Source: an archaeon (GTDB lineage Archaea > Thermoproteota > Nitrososphaeria > Nitrososphaerales > Gagatemarchaeaceae). Taken from it: a DNA stretch of 64,000 nucleotides. The translations under genes and the position numbers were made by a program. The notes beneath the pieces are model-generated. The model was not told where the DNA came from, did no database searches, and saw nothing but the letters and a program-made list of their open reading frames with translations. Below, in pieces: positions 38,541 to 48,245 of this stretch (position 1 is its first letter; each line of letters begins with the position of its first letter). The stretch lies in NCBI GenBank assembly GCA_021800855.1, contig JAJYYP010000003.1, positions 1-64,000 on the forward strand. Reading direction: 5' to 3'.

Positions 38541-40296
38541 GCTGAGAGGGGGGGAGGACCCCTATTGGGGTAAGAAGGCGAGGTCCGTGGTCGAGGGGCG
38601 CTCGAGGAAGGGGACCCTCTACGACGCCAAGGCGATCGAACAGGTCAGAGAGGGGCTGGAGCAGTGGGAGAGGACGGTGTACAAAGAGTGGACAGACAAT
38701 CGCCCGGAGGGAGCGGATGAGGTCCAGACCGCGTCCGGGATACACGTCAAGCCGCTGTATACACCGGCCGACGTCTCCGACGCCGACTACTCCAGCCAGG
38801 GGTTCCCGGGGGTCTACCCCTTCCTTAGGGGAATCTACCCGGACATGTACAGAGGGCGGCTCTGGACCATGAGGATGTTCTCAGGGTTCGGCACCCCGGA
38901 GGACACCAACAGGAGACTGAAGATGCTGCTCGGCCACGGAGAGACAGGGCTCAGCATCGCCTTCGACATGCCCACCCTCTACGGCTACGACTGCGACCAC
39001 GAAAGGGCGCACGGCGAGGTGGGGAGGTGCGGGGTCAACGTCTCCTCGCTCAGGGATATGGAAGTGATCTTCCGCGGCATCCCCCTCGGGGAGGTCAGCA
39101 CGTCGATGACGATCAACGCGCCGGCCACGGTGCTGACGGCCATGTACGCAGGGGTTGCAAAGAAGCAGGGGGTCCCTATGTCCCGGCTCAGGGGGACGGT
39201 ACAGGCGGACATGCTCAAAGAGTACATTGCACAGAAGGAGTGGGCCTACCCCCCCGAGGCTCACCTAAGGCTCGTCAGGGACCTGATGGTCTTCGCCACG
39301 AAGGAGATGCCGCTCTGGAACTACATCAGCATCAGTGGCTATCACATTAGGGAAGCTGGGTCCAGCGCCGTCCAGGAGCTGGCATTCACGCTCGCAGACG
39401 GGTTCGGATACGTGGAACTCGGCTTGGAGGCAGGGCTGAGGGTGGAGCAGTTCGCCCCCCGCCTGAGCTTCTTCTTCAACTCGACCATGGACTTCTTCGA
39501 GGAGATAGCCAAGTTCAGGGCGGCGAGGAGGATCTGGGCGACCGTACTCAGGGAGAAGTATGGCGTGAAAGACAAGAGGAGCCTGCATATGAGGTTCCAT
39601 ACGCAGACGTCTGGCGCTTCCTTGACCTGGCAGCAGCCGCTCAACAACATCGTGAGGACTGCCATCGAAGCACTTGCAGCGGTCCTGGGAGGGACCCAGT
39701 CCCTGCACACCAACTCCTACGACGAAGCATGGGCGCTCCCCACCGAGCAGGCCGTGGAGGTGGCGCTCCGTACTCAGCAGGTCATCGCCGAGGAGAGCGG
39801 GGTCCCCAAGGTCATCGACCCGCTCGGGGGCTCCTACTACGTCGAGTGGCTCACGGCGCAGCTGGAGGAGGAGGCGTACAAGTACTTCGAAAGGATAGAC
39901 GCCGCAGGGGGGCTCCTGAAGGCGGTCAAGACAGGTTACCTCCAGCGCGAGATAGCTGAGAACTCCTACAGGCTGTCCAAGAGGGTCGAGGAGGGGAAGG
40001 ACATGGTAGTGGGGGTGAACAAATACGTGAAACCAGAGAAGGAGCCCATAGACACGCTGAAGATAGACTTCCGGGCCCAAAGGGCTCAGACGAAGCGTCT
40101 CGCTGCAGTCAAGAGGGAGAGGGACGAAGCAAAGGTGAGGGCGGCCCTGGCGAAGCTGGAGAAGGCCTTCGAGAACGACGACTCGAACGCCATGTATCCT
40201 ATGCTGGACGCGGTGATGCGCTACGCGACCCTCGGGGAGGTGATGGGAGTCGGCCGGAAAGTATGGGGCTCATACAAGGAGCCCATGCTGTTATAG
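38539..40296 (+). CDS. Methylmalonyl-CoA mutase, large (catalytic) subunit
   Basis: YTPADV, QGFPGVYPFLRGIYPDMYRGRLWTMRMFSGFGTPEDTNRR, GLSIAFDMPTLYGYDCDH, STSMTINAPATVLTAMYAGVA; TCTTTATCT box 26 nt before ATG 38539. Confidence 0.95.
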   Translation: MLRGGEDPYWGKKARSVVEGRSRKGTLYDAKAIEQVREGLEQWERTVYKEWTDNRPEGADEVQTASGIHVKPLYTPADVSDADYSSQGFPGVYPFLRGIYPDMYRGRLWTMRMFSGFGTPEDTNRRLKMLLGHGETGLSIAFDMPTLYGYDCDHERAHGEVGRCGVNVSSLRDMEVIFRGIPLGEVSTSMTINAPATVLTAMYAGVAKKQGVPMSRLRGTVQADMLKEYIAQKEWAYPPEAHLRLVRDLMVFATKEMPLWNYISISGYHIREAGSSAVQELAFTLADGFGYVELGLEAGLRVEQFAPRLSFFFNSTMDFFEEIAKFRAARRIWATVLREKYGVKDKRSLHMRFHTQTSGASLTWQQPLNNIVRTAIEALAAVLGGTQSLHTNSYDEAWALPTEQAVEVALRTQQVIAEESGVPKVIDPLGGSYYVEWLTAQLEEEAYKYFERIDAAGGLLKAVKTGYLQREIAENSYRLSKRVEEGKDMVVGVNKYVKPEKEPIDTLKIDFRAQRAQTKRLAAVKRERDEAKVRAALAKLEKAFENDDSNAMYPMLDAVMRYATLGEVMGVGRKVWGSYKEPMLL

Positions 40297-40351
40297 AAGG
40301 CGCACGGGACCCAGCTGAGGACCGCCCACCTGGGCGGAGCCGCAAAAGGTT

Positions 40352-40813
40352 TTGAATCCCTTCAGCCCCGTGGAAACCAGATTGCCGAGGAAAACCGCAG
40401 CCCTCCAAAGGAAGATCAGAATACTGGTCGCCAAACCAGGGCTCGACGGCCATGACAGGGGCGCGCTGGTCCTCGCGCGGGCGTTCAGGGACGCGGGGAT
40501 GGAGGTGATATACAGCGGGCTGCTGCCGTCCCCGGAGCAGGTCGCCCAGATGGCTGTGGACGAGGACGTAGACGTGGTGGCCCTGTCTCTCCTCAACGGC
40601 GCTCATATGACAACATTCCCGAAGGTGAAGAAGCTCCTGGAAAAGAAAGGGGGGGAAAAAATCGTCGTCGTCGGAGGCGGCATAATCCCCGAGGAGGACA
40701 AACCGAAGCTGCGGCGGTTAGGGATAACGGGTTTGTACGGCCCTGGGAGCTCGTTCGAAGAAATCGTGGAGCATGTGAGAAGCCGCGTCAGCAAGGAGAG
40801 GCGGAAGGATTAG
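40352..40813 (+). CDS. Methylmalonyl-CoA mutase, cobalamin-binding (C-terminal/small) subunit
   Basis: RILVAKPGLDGHDRGALVLARAFRDAGMEVIYSGLLPSPEQVAQMA, VVVGGGIIPEED. Confidence 0.95.
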   Translation: MNPFSPVETRLPRKTAALQRKIRILVAKPGLDGHDRGALVLARAFRDAGMEVIYSGLLPSPEQVAQMAVDEDVDVVALSLLNGAHMTTFPKVKKLLEKKGGEKIVVVGGGIIPEEDKPKLRRLGITGLYGPGSSFEEIVEHVRSRVSKERRKD

Positions 40814-42034
40814 ATGCCTGAGCCGGACGAGTTCGTGAAACTCTCGAAGATGAACTTCGACGTCTCGGAGGAGCAGTCGTTGATCCTAGAGCAGGTCGAC
40901 AGGGCGTGCAAGGAGTTCAGGCCGATCGAGGACAAGTACTATCTTGGGCACAGGGTCAACGACCAAGTCAGGCCGTTCTTCGCCAGGGCGCACCTCCTGG
41001 GGCTCCCGGTCTCCAGGAGATACGGGGACGGCCAGGGGGCTGACATGGTGACCTATGCCCTGGCCATCGAGAGGATAGGGAGGGAAGGGACCGGGGTGAG
41101 GACTTTCTTCTCAGTGCACATGGCGCTCGGCGAGATGACCGTCCAGCATTGGGGGACCGAGGAGCAGAAGGCGCGCATACTCACCCCTGCCACCAAGGGA
41201 GACGCCATACTCGCATTCGGACTGACGGAGCCAAACGCAGGGAGCGATCCTGCTTCCCTCACCACTTCGTTCGAGGAGAGGGGCGGGAGGTACCTGATTT
41301 CTGGTCAGAAGATGTGGATTTCGTTGGGCTCGTCTTCGAAATATGTGCTGGTCTTCGCCTATCCAAAGGGGAAGAGGAATGGGATGAACGCGTTCGTAGT
41401 CGACACAGCGAGCTCAGGGTTCAAGGCCGAGCTCATACCGCACAAGCTCGGGCTCCCCACGGCCGACACTTCCACCCTGTACCTCGACAAGGTCGAGGTC
41501 TCCAAGGAGGATGTCCTGGGGCCCCCCGGGAAGGGGATGTCCGTCGCCCTCTCTGGGTTGATGAACGGCAGGCTGAGCGTAGCCGCCGGCTGCGTGGGGG
41601 TCATGCAGGACTGCCTCGACGAGGCGGTGAAATACGCCGGCGTGCGGTTCCAGCACGGCAAGGTGATTGGCAAGCACCAGCTGGTCCAGAGGCACATCGG
41701 GCTGATCGCCACGAACCTGGAGGCGGCGAGGCTGCTTCTCCTTAAGGCTGCATTCGTCAAGCAGAAGTACGAAGAGAACCCCCGCAACGTCGAGCTTAGG
41801 GACGCCACGGACCTGGCGTGCGCGAGGGCGAAGTACTTCGCTGCAAACGCGTCTTTCGACGCCGCCAACAGGGCGGTGCAGATATTCGGGGGGAACGGCT
41901 ATTCTCTCGAGAACAGGCCGGCGAGGCACTTCGCGGACACCAGGGTCACAATGATATACGAAGGGGCCAACGAGATCATGGAGCAGAAGCTCGCTTTGGG
42001 CGCCCTCGGGAAGGGCTTCGAGGCGTACTCATAG
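40814..42034 (+). CDS. Acyl-CoA dehydrogenase
   Basis: AFGLTEPNAGSDPASL, GQKMWISLGSS, FGGNGYSLENRPARHFADTRVTMIYEGANEIM. Confidence 0.93.
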   Translation: MPEPDEFVKLSKMNFDVSEEQSLILEQVDRACKEFRPIEDKYYLGHRVNDQVRPFFARAHLLGLPVSRRYGDGQGADMVTYALAIERIGREGTGVRTFFSVHMALGEMTVQHWGTEEQKARILTPATKGDAILAFGLTEPNAGSDPASLTTSFEERGGRYLISGQKMWISLGSSSKYVLVFAYPKGKRNGMNAFVVDTASSGFKAELIPHKLGLPTADTSTLYLDKVEVSKEDVLGPPGKGMSVALSGLMNGRLSVAAGCVGVMQDCLDEAVKYAGVRFQHGKVIGKHQLVQRHIGLIATNLEAARLLLLKAAFVKQKYEENPRNVELRDATDLACARAKYFAANASFDAANRAVQIFGGNGYSLENRPARHFADTRVTMIYEGANEIMEQKLALGALGKGFEAYS

Positions 42035-42085
42035 CCTCTGCCTCGGGACCAGGGTCTAGCCGATCGACACCCCCACCGGAAGCGG

Positions 42086-42796
42086 TCAGCCATGCAGGAC
42101 CATGGCAAGCAGGAACGCTGCCGTGGATATCACCGCCAACACCACCCCCTTCAGGATCGCCTCGAACTTGGAGGCCAGGGGAGACGGGTTTCCTTGCTCC
42201 CGCTTGATCGCCTTGTATGGTCTTGAGGCGCTTATCTCGACGTACGCCGTGAAGAAGCCGAAGAGCCCGGCTCCGACGGATGCGAGACTCAGGCTGTCTG
42301 TCTGCACCACGAACCCTGCGATGACTGGGAGGAGACCCCAGGAGGTCGCGAACCAGAGGTCAGTGTGGAACATCCCGCCGAAGAGCTCGAGGTTGTAGGT
42401 GAACAAGAAGAAGAGCTCCAACCCTCCCACTAGGAGGAGGAGTGGGGCGTATTCGAGTGCCAGGTAGAGGCCCACCCCCAGAGCTGGGGTCAGGGCCGCA
42501 ACAGCCAGGGCTGCGAGCTGTCTCCGCGAAAGGAAGGCCCCCCAGGGCCTGTTAGGTGCCATGGCGTCGAAGGAGTGAGCCGATATGCCTACGGCGAGGA
42601 GATAGACCACAGCCAGGAGAGCCATCCTCTCGAAATGGACGTCCGGGGCGACGAGCGAGCCGATGAGGACATAGCTGGCGTTCATGAAAGAGTAAGGGTA
42701 GAAGCTGAGGCCGACCAGTAGCCTGAAGCGCCTGGGGCCGACCTTCGGTACGTACCACTCCCGCTCGCGCGTGTCTTCGACACCGGACTGGCCCAA
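42086..42796 (-). CDS. Polytopic membrane protein, UbiA-like appearance, function unknown
   Basis: 7-9 predicted hydrophobic helices; weak prenyltransferase-like layout without clear catalytic motifs. Confidence 0.55.
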   Translation of the reverse strand: MGQSGVEDTREREWYVPKVGPRRFRLLVGLSFYPYSFMNASYVLIGSLVAPDVHFERMALLAVVYLLAVGISAHSFDAMAPNRPWGAFLSRRQLAALAVAALTPALGVGLYLALEYAPLLLLVGGLELFFLFTYNLELFGGMFHTDLWFATSWGLLPVIAGFVVQTDSLSLASVGAGLFGFFTAYVEISASRPYKAIKREQGNPSPLASKFEAILKGVVLAVISTAAFLLAMVLHG

Positions 42797-42882
42797 GGGG
42801 CTCTAGCGTGCGCCTGGCACTATTGACCGTTTCTCGTGACACATGGACCCAAAGGGGATAAGAGGGGACGTGGTACCGCCCG

Positions 42883-43665
42883 TTGACCGTGGATAGCGAG
42901 CAAGCGCCTCGCGATGAGATGAAACTGACGTCGTCGAAGATATTCGCAGGGCTGGCCGGGTCCTATGAGAAGGCCCTTGACTACGCCACCCTGTTCCAAG
43001 ACAGGCGGTGGAAGTCCTGGGTAGCCCGCCGGCTCAGGGCAGGGAGGGGCGACCTCGTGCTCGACGTCGGGAGCGGGACCCTCGTCCTGGAGGAGTTCCT
43101 CGCGATGAAGAAGTGCAGGTTCGTCGCCCTCGACCTAGCTCCGGAGATGATAAGGATAGCATCGGGGAAAGGGGTGCCGAACGTCGACCTAGTGATTAAC
43201 GGGGACGCGGAGTTCCTCCCGTTCCCGGACAGGTCATTCGATTCCGTGGTCAGCTGCTACGTCCCCAAGTACGTCGACGTGGGGAAGTTCGCGGAGGAGG
43301 TCGCTCGGGTGGCCAAGCCAGGGGCGAGCGTGGTGCTTTACGACTTCGCCAGGCCGAGGGGATCGCTCGCCCCTTTCATTGAACTCTACATCCGGTGCGG
43401 GCTGCGACTGGTAGGTATCGCGCTGGGGCTTGCGAGGAGAGGGGAGGCGTTCACGTTTTACAGGCTCCCTCAGATAATCGAGAGCACGACGTGGGACCTG
43501 GAAATGGTCGAGGCGATGGAGTCCAACGGATTCGTCGAAGTAGAGTCGGACCGGCTCACCGGTGGAGTCGTCTTCGCGTGCAGCGGGCGGCGCGACGATC
43601 GCCCGGGCGCTCGGAGGGGGGCCCTGGTGAGGCAGGTGGACGAGGGAGAGGCCGAGTGGCAATGA
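42883..43665 (+). CDS. SAM-dependent methyltransferase (UbiE/class I)
   Basis: LVLDVGSGTLVLEEFLAMKKCRFVALDLAPEMIRIAS, VVSCYVPKYVDVGKFAEEVARVAKPGASVVLYDFARPRG. Confidence 0.85.
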   Translation: MTVDSEQAPRDEMKLTSSKIFAGLAGSYEKALDYATLFQDRRWKSWVARRLRAGRGDLVLDVGSGTLVLEEFLAMKKCRFVALDLAPEMIRIASGKGVPNVDLVINGDAEFLPFPDRSFDSVVSCYVPKYVDVGKFAEEVARVAKPGASVVLYDFARPRGSLAPFIELYIRCGLRLVGIALGLARRGEAFTFYRLPQIIESTTWDLEMVEAMESNGFVEVESDRLTGGVVFACSGRRDDRPGARRGALVRQVDEGEAEWQ

Positions 43666-43807
43666 CGGTTTCAGCCAGGAGGACAGAGGAGCGTGGAGCC
43701 CGTGGTCTCGGGGACATGCGAATCCAGCTCTCTCCATTTTCCCTCCGCCTGCGCTGGGACGTCATGCTCGACGAGACGGCGAGGCCTGAGAACCTGGCGC
43801 GCTCGGA

Positions 43808-44998
43808 TTGAGCGACAGACAGCCAAAGGGCCGCGGACCGCTCCCAATCTATGTCGCCAAGGGAGCGAGGGTGTTTGTTTCAGGACTGCTGAGCATCTCT
43901 CTCCCTTTCTACCTCAGGTCCATCGGATACGGTCCATTTGTCCAGGGGCTGGTGCTGGTGGCCATCCTGGCAGGGAACGCGTTGTCCAACATGGCAGTGA
44001 CCTACCTCGACGCCAGGGTCGGGAGGAGGAGGCTGCTGCAGATGTTCAGCCTCCTCATGGTAGCAGCAGGAGCCGTGCTGGCAGTCGACGAGGCCGTCGC
44101 AGCGATATTACTGGCTTGCCTGGCGGGGAACATCAGCAGCTCTGGGACCGAGGCCGGGCCCTTCCAGTCAATAGAGGCAGGGGTCATTCCTGACCTGAGC
44201 GGGGAAGGATCCAGCGTGAAGGCGTTCGGAAGATACAACATGATAGGGTACTCGGCTGCTGCCCTGGGCCAGCTGGCGTCCTCAGGACCGGGGATCTTTG
44301 GTGACAGCGCCGCGTCTTTCCATGCGGTGTTCGCAGGCTTCGCGGCGGTGGGGATGATCCTGTTCGCCGTCTACACCAGGCTGGGCGGCCTCGACGCTGG
44401 GAGGGCCGCGAGGCCGGGGCTCGCCAACCTCGGCCCACAGGCGAGAAAGGAACTCCTGAGGCTGTCAGGGCTGTTCTCCTTGGATTCATTCGGCGGCGTG
44501 TTCGTGACGACGTACCTCCTTTCGATATGGTTCAGCTCGACTTACGGCCTCCAACTCGAGTCCCTCGGTGCCATATTCTTCGTCGCGAGCCTCGTCACGG
44601 CGGCGTCTACCTACGGCGCGGCGGTGATCGCGACGCGGATCGGCAACCTGAGGACGATGGTCTACACCCACATAATCTCGAACACCCTGCTCATACTCAT
44701 GGGGCTCGCGGGGACGCTCCCACTCGCGCTCCTCTTCTTCTTCCTCCGCCAGACGATGTCCCAGATGGACGTCCCCACGAGACAGGCGCTGATGACAGAG
44801 ATGTTCCAGAAGGAGGAGAGGGTCCAGGCGTACGCAGTCACCAACACCCTGCGGAGCGCAGGCTCGTTCGTTGGCGGCCCCGCCTCGGCTGTCTTCCTCG
44901 GGTTGGGGGCGGTCTCGGCGCTCCCCTTCGCCGGAGGGGTCGCCAAGGTCTGCTACGACCTGTTGACATTCGCCAGCTATCGGGAGCGGTACCGCTAG
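43808..44998 (+). CDS. MFS transporter
   Basis: 12-TM pattern; YLDARVGRRRLLQMFSLLMV; FFFLRQTMSQMDVPTRQALM. Confidence 0.85.
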   Translation: MSDRQPKGRGPLPIYVAKGARVFVSGLLSISLPFYLRSIGYGPFVQGLVLVAILAGNALSNMAVTYLDARVGRRRLLQMFSLLMVAAGAVLAVDEAVAAILLACLAGNISSSGTEAGPFQSIEAGVIPDLSGEGSSVKAFGRYNMIGYSAAALGQLASSGPGIFGDSAASFHAVFAGFAAVGMILFAVYTRLGGLDAGRAARPGLANLGPQARKELLRLSGLFSLDSFGGVFVTTYLLSIWFSSTYGLQLESLGAIFFVASLVTAASTYGAAVIATRIGNLRTMVYTHIISNTLLILMGLAGTLPLALLFFFLRQTMSQMDVPTRQALMTEMFQKEERVQAYAVTNTLRSAGSFVGGPASAVFLGLGAVSALPFAGGVAKVCYDLLTFASYRERYR

Positions 44999-44999
44999 G

Positions 45000-46358
45000 G
45001 ACGACTTCTGTGGGCGCGGAGGGCCGCGGCAGGGTTCCTTGCCGCCTCCTCCCCCAGAGCGCTGAGACAGCAGCGAAGTCCCATCCAGGTATCTGGACCG
45101 AGGCCCCCCTTGGCCGAAGCCCGTCGAGGTATCCGCCGTCCTGAAGCTCCTTCACCGCCATGGCTGAGAATGCGGGGGCTCCGCTGGCCCCTGGAGAGTT
45201 GCAGTTGATGACATGAAAGGAGCACTCCCCCTTTAAGACGAGCGCCTCAGGTATGAAACCAGACCTGCCTATCACCGAGCTGCGGACGCCGAAGACCGCC
45301 CTCCGGTTGAGGAACCCAGGCGAGAGCCCCGGGACGAACCTCCTCACCCTGGCGCACATGGCCTTCTTCGAGAGGGAGCTCTCCCACTCGGCTGCCACGT
45401 GGGAAAGGAAGTCGGAGCTTGCGAAGAGCTTTGCCTTCGGTCCCAGAGGCCGCTCCAAGCGCGCGATGGACGAAAAGCCCGCCCCCGAGTAGACATAAGG
45501 GCCAGGGACGACCACGTCGTTGGGGCCTATGTGTCTGGACCCGTCCGCCTTCACGGCGAAGTGAGGGTCGAGGAACGGTACGATGGGAGTTCAGGCGGAC
45601 TGTAAATGTTGGAGGTCACCCTGGAGGCGAAGGGCTCGTCCACCACCCAGTACTCCCCCCTGAAATGGAGGACGGCGAGCTCACGGGCGAAACCCATGGC
45701 CCGGGCGATTCTCAGGGCCCCTCCCCCTGCGGCGTTGATCAGGAGCCTGCATCGGGCAGAGAACCTAGACCCTCCCGATCGGAAGACGGCTCGGACCGTC
45801 CCCCCGCCTGAGCTCACCGAAGCCAGCTCGCTCTTAGGGAGGAACCTGACCCCCCTGGCGACCGCACGCCGCCAGACGCCGCGCGTGAGCGCGCCGAAGT
45901 CCACGGAGGCGTCGGCCCTCGATAGAAAAGCCCCCCTGCAAGCTACCTCCGGCTCCCTCGATCGTACCTCGCCGCCGTCGAGGAGCTCCATCTCACCTCG
46001 CCCAACCCGTTCTCTGTCCCCCACGCTCGGTACTTCTCCAGGGTCCGCATTCGTTCTCCTCAACCGCTACATTGTAGGTCCCCAACTGGCTCCAGGGGAG
46101 CCCGTCGGTGCTCGCGAGGGACTTTAGGCCGTGAGAAAGGAGCGCCGTCCGTGCGAACACGCGCTTCTTCGACGGGTCTAGATAGTAAGGCCGGTGCACC
46201 ACACCGGTGTTCCTGGAGGACGTGTGCGCGGCCGAAGACGGCGCAAGGTCGGCAAGTGCTATCCTGCAGTCGTAGAGCCCAGAGAGCCAGTACACGATGG
46301 TGACTCCGAGGACGCCCGCCCCTACCACGGTGCCGTCGAAGCCCTGACCTTCCTCCAT
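45000..46358 (-). pseudogene. FAD-dependent oxidoreductase (DAO / L-2-hydroxyglutarate oxidase-like) broken by two frameshifts
   Basis: Three consecutive minus-strand ORFs in different frames (46358-45993, 46063-45551, 45554-...) successively encode N-, middle and C-terminal parts: FDGTVVGAGVLGVTIVYWLSG..., SREPEVACRGAFLSRADASVDFGALT..., GPNDVVVPGPYVYSGAGFSS... Confidence 0.7.
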
Positions 46359-46396
46359 GGCGGCGTCTCGAGCGCCTGAGCGTTAGGCTTCTCTGC

Positions 46397-46702
46397 CTAG
46401 ATACCCTTCAGGTACCCGTTGGTGTCGAGCCACTGGGTGTGGGCCTGGATGTACCGCCAGAGTATGTCTGCCTTGCTGTTGTCGAAGTCCCAGGGGGCGA
46501 CAAGGACGATATCCCCCTCGCGTATCCACATCCTCCGCTTCAGCTTCCCCCTTATCCTGCACATCCTCGTGACCCCGTCCGAGCACTTCACGATCACCTG
46601 GTCCCCCCCTGTCATCTTTATGGCCCTGCCGAGGATCTCCCCTTGCTGGGGCATGACGAGCTCCTTCAGATTAGCCTCGCTCAGGACCTTTCTCTTTCCC
46701 AA
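46397..46702 (-). CDS. Translation initiation factor aIF1A
   Basis: EILGRAIKMTGGDQVIVKCSDGVTRMCRIRGKLKRRMWIREGDIVLVAPWDFDNSKADILWRY; TTG start. Confidence 0.95.
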   Translation of the reverse strand: MGKRKVLSEANLKELVMPQQGEILGRAIKMTGGDQVIVKCSDGVTRMCRIRGKLKRRMWIREGDIVLVAPWDFDNSKADILWRYIQAHTQWLDTNGYLKGI

Positions 46703-46735
46703 CGCGTTTCATCGTGTGCCGTCATTCGGATGATA

Positions 46736-47959
46736 TTAACGATATCGCCGCCAGCGGCTGGGCCTGCCCCGGTGCCTCTCGTTGCGGCCGTGCCTCCACG
46801 GCCTCGCGCCGCTAGCGGAGAGCGAAGGTCTGGGCTTCTTTCTGGCGTCTTCGTCGCGCAGCGGGTTGATGGGCGCCTTGGCCAGTGCGGCGATGCGCGC
46901 GAAGTCCCCCTCCTCGTCCCAACTGACGAATGTGTAAGACCGGCCCTTGTCCCCCGCCCTCGCCGTCCGCCCCACCCTGTGGAAGTACACGGTGGGGTCC
47001 TCGGGGACGTCGTAGTTGATGACACAGTCCACCTGACGGACATCGATGCCTCTGCTCGCGACGTCTGTGGTCACCAGCACGTCTGCCTTCCCCGCCCTGA
47101 AGAGCCCCATCGAGTGGTCCCGCTGCTTCTGGGAGAGGTCGCCGTGCAGCGAGGCGACGCTGAGGAACCGCCTCTCGAGCTCCCTGGCCAGCCTGATGGT
47201 GCCGTACCTAGTCCTGCAGAACACGACCGCACTCTTGCGGTTCTCCTTCTCGAGGATGTCGAGGAGCAGACCGAGCTTCTTGTCCCTCTCCACCCTGGCA
47301 TAGAACTGCTCCAGGGTCTCCGCCGAGGGCTCGTTCTGGTCGACCATCACTTTGGCGGGGTCAGGGACGTACTTCTGGGAGAGCTGGACTATGGACCTGG
47401 GCATAGTCGCGGAGAACAGGGCTGTCTGCCTGTTAGGCGGGGTCTTGTCGAGTATGAAGTCGACGTCTTCGATAAAACCCATGTCGAGCATCACATCGGC
47501 TTCGTCGATGACCACGAACCTGACCGAGTCGAGCCTGAGCGTCCCCCGCTTGATGTGGTCGATCGTCCTCCCCGGCGTCCCCACCACAATGTGGGCGCCC
47601 CTCCTGAGGGCGTCCAGCTGTACGTTCATCGACTGGCCTCCGTAGACCGTGACCACTCTCACTGGCGTGAAGGACCCTATCTTCTGGAGCTCGAGGGTTA
47701 TCTGCACCGCGAGCTCCCTGGTGGGGGCGAGCACCAACCCCTGCACCTTCGACATAGAGGCGTCGATCGATTGCACAAGAGGTATCCCGAAGGCGAGCGT
47801 CTTCCCTGAGCCTGCTTTGGCCTGTCCTATGAGGTTCCTCCTCTCCAAGAGGGGGCCTATGGTCTGAGCCTGGATGGGGAACGGCCTGACGTACCCTGAG
47901 GAAGCCACCCCCTTCCTTATGGCAGGGCTGAGGGGGAAGACCTCGAAGCTGCTCAACTG
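46736..47959 (-). CDS. DEAD-box RNA helicase
   Basis: PFPIQAQTI, GQAKAGSGKTLAF, APTRELAVQ, VIDEADVMLD, SATMP, HRVGRTARAG; start (TTG, LSSFEVFPLSPAIRKG) inferred, annotated ORF extends to 48139. Confidence 0.92.
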   Translation of the reverse strand, partial: QLSSFEVFPLSPAIRKGVASSGYVRPFPIQAQTIGPLLERRNLIGQAKAGSGKTLAFGIPLVQSIDASMSKVQGLVLAPTRELAVQITLELQKIGSFTPVRVVTVYGGQSMNVQLDALRRGAHIVVGTPGRTIDHIKRGTLRLDSVRFVVIDEADVMLDMGFIEDVDFILDKTPPNRQTALFSATMPRSIVQLSQKYVPDPAKVMVDQNEPSAETLEQFYARVERDKKLGLLLDILEKENRKSAVVFCRTRYGTIRLARELERRFLSVASLHGDLSQKQRDHSMGLFRAGKADVLVTTDVASRGIDVRQVDCVINYDVPEDPTVYFHRVGRTARAGDKGRSYTFVSWDEEGDFARIAALAKAPINPLRDEDARKKPRPSLSASGARPWRHGRNERHRGRPSRWRRYR

Positions 47960-48077
47960 CGGGCACGTCCCGACTGGGGTTCTGACACTCTGGAGGAGCG
48001 GCCCCGACCCTGTATTTAAGACAAGGAAGGCGTATCTCAGTAGCGGATAAGAAGAGGGCGCCCGGGGGGGCGGACCT

Positions 48078-48227
48078 ATGGAGGAACCAGCTCTCCAGTC
48101 CATGGGGCAGCAAAGGGAGTGCCCTGAGTGCGGGGCCAAGGTCAGGCTCTACCGGACCCCGCGTGGACTCCGCTGCGGCGACTGCGTAAGGAAGATGGAT
48201 TCTGCTGGGCTAGGCTTCTGGCGATAG
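48078..48227 (+). CDS. Small two-CxxC zinc-ribbon protein (49 aa), not in supplied ORF track
   Basis: MEEPALQSMGQQRECPECGAKVRLYRTPRGLRCGDCVRKMDSAGLGFWR*; GGATAAGAA box about 27 nt upstream. Confidence 0.75.
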   Translation: MEEPALQSMGQQRECPECGAKVRLYRTPRGLRCGDCVRKMDSAGLGFWR

Positions 48228-48245
48228 GGCCCGGCCCAGCCGGGT

